A stretch of DNA of 7,179 nt, taken from positions 1 through 7,179 of the forward strand of contig JAHILT010000080.1 of assembly GCA_018896875.1 (NCBI GenBank), in the 5' to 3' direction. The DNA is from Patescibacteria group bacterium. GTDB lineage: Bacteria; Patescibacteriota; Minisyncoccia; UBA6257; 02-FULL-45-10c. Both the position numbers and the translations under genes were made by a program. Under the pieces are notes generated by a model. That model worked only from the letters and a program-made list of their open reading frames with translations. It was not told the origin of the DNA and made no database searches. Positions 6,988 to 7,179 of the stretch are shown piece by piece. Numbering within the stretch: the first letter of the stretch is position 1; each line of letters starts with the position of its first letter.

Positions 6988-7179
6988 TTATTTCATTAAG
7001 TCATCAAGCGAAACGCCAAGAGCGTCTGCGATTTTTTTTACTGTATCAATAGTAGGATTTGGTGTTGAGCCTGCTTCTATTTTTGCAATCGTGTGAAAAG
7101 CAAGATTTGCCCTTTTTGAAAGCACATCTTGAGAAATATCGAGTTTATTTCTATATTTTTTTATATTTCCGCTTATTGT
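6988..7179 (-). CDS. Xre/Cro-family helix-turn-helix regulator, 5' end outside window
   Basis: This frame stays open from the right edge to a TAA at 6990-6988 and gives the last 63 residues of a small protein. The pattern is a classic HTH_3 (Xre/Cro/C1) domain: a Q/L/A-type helix pair beginning ISQDVLSKRANLAF (residues 15-28), then TIAKIEAG, then the terminal helix VKKIADALGVSLDDLM. Such stand-alone domains are usually 65-75 residues, so only a few N-terminal residues are probably missing. It is a DNA-binding repressor or activator acting as a dimer, by family. The next gene starts 4 bases after its stop, so it should be the first or an early gene of the operon. Its position ahead of a methyltransferase operon is like that of controller (C) proteins in restriction-modification systems, so autoregulation is inferred. 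The operator would lie outside the window. Confidence 0.9.
   Translation of the reverse strand, partial: TISGNIKKYRNKLDISQDVLSKRANLAFHTIAKIEAGSTPNPTIDTVKKIADALGVSLDDLMK

Larger units (their letters stand above)
146..7179 (-). other. Predicted single operon: putative multi-effector defence locus
   Basis: Six genes share the minus strand with junctions of +4, -4 (ATGA), +1, +6 and +28 bases, leaving no room for independent promoters except possibly before the KAP gene. The contents (HTH regulator, HEPN RNase, EcoRI-type methylase, GIY-YIG nuclease, DUF262-HNH nuclease, KAP NTPase) are all families enriched in defence islands. Co-transcription is inferred from spacing. The promoter would be right of 7179 and no promoter is seen inside. 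Confidence 0.8.

Noticed and set aside
1..7179. CRISPR array, tRNA/rRNA genes, insertion sequences or attachment sites
   Set aside because: No regularly spaced direct repeats, no cloverleaf-like or rRNA-like segments, and no transposase or integrase frames or terminal repeats were seen.

Overview
The window is AT-rich bacterial DNA (roughly one third G+C by eye). It is filled by six genes that all read on the minus strand, right to left, with gaps of 1 to 28 bases or a 4-base ATGA overlap. This looks like one operon whose promoter and first codons lie beyond the right edge. The standard code fits, since TGA is used as a stop. Starts are mostly preceded by A/T-rich sequence without a Shine-Dalgarno box. 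That habit suits Bacteroidota or Patescibacteria (CPR) better than Proteobacteria or Bacillota, but the sequence does not fix the taxon.

In transcription order the genes are: (1) the C-terminal 63 residues of a Xre/Cro-type helix-turn-helix regulator (7179-6988); (2) a 249-residue protein with an AbiJ-type N-terminal region and a C-terminal TIGR02391/Ymh HEPN domain that keeps the RNase motif RNEKAH (6983-6234); (3) an EcoRI-family adenine-N6 DNA methyltransferase with NPPF motif (6237-5146); (4) a GIY-YIG nuclease with a C-terminal DUF4357-like domain (5144-4545); (5) a DUF262 (ParB/GmrS-like, DGQQR) protein fused to an McrA-type HNH nuclease (4538-3420); (6) a 1081-residue KAP-family P-loop NTPase with two membrane segments inserted between Walker A and Walker B and a long helical C-terminal half (3391-146).

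The left 145 bases are non-coding and structured. They hold a perfect 15-bp inverted repeat with a G-rich loop (C-rich on the plus strand), a compact hairpin followed by seven T that reads as an intrinsic terminator on the plus strand, and a G-rich tract just beyond the last stop codon. A convergent plus-strand neighbour probably lies beyond the left edge.

Taken together this is very likely an anti-phage/anti-plasmid defence locus. There is an EcoRI-like self-marking methylase, but no EcoRI-like endonuclease is visible. In its place stand two unrelated candidate DNA nucleases (GIY-YIG, DUF262-HNH), a candidate toxic RNase (HEPN) and a membrane-associated KAP NTPase of the class that includes the F-plasmid phage-exclusion protein PifA. 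Each domain is known; I do not recognise this six-gene combination as a named system. Whether it is one integrated system, or an R-M system beside separate abortive-infection genes, is the main open question.
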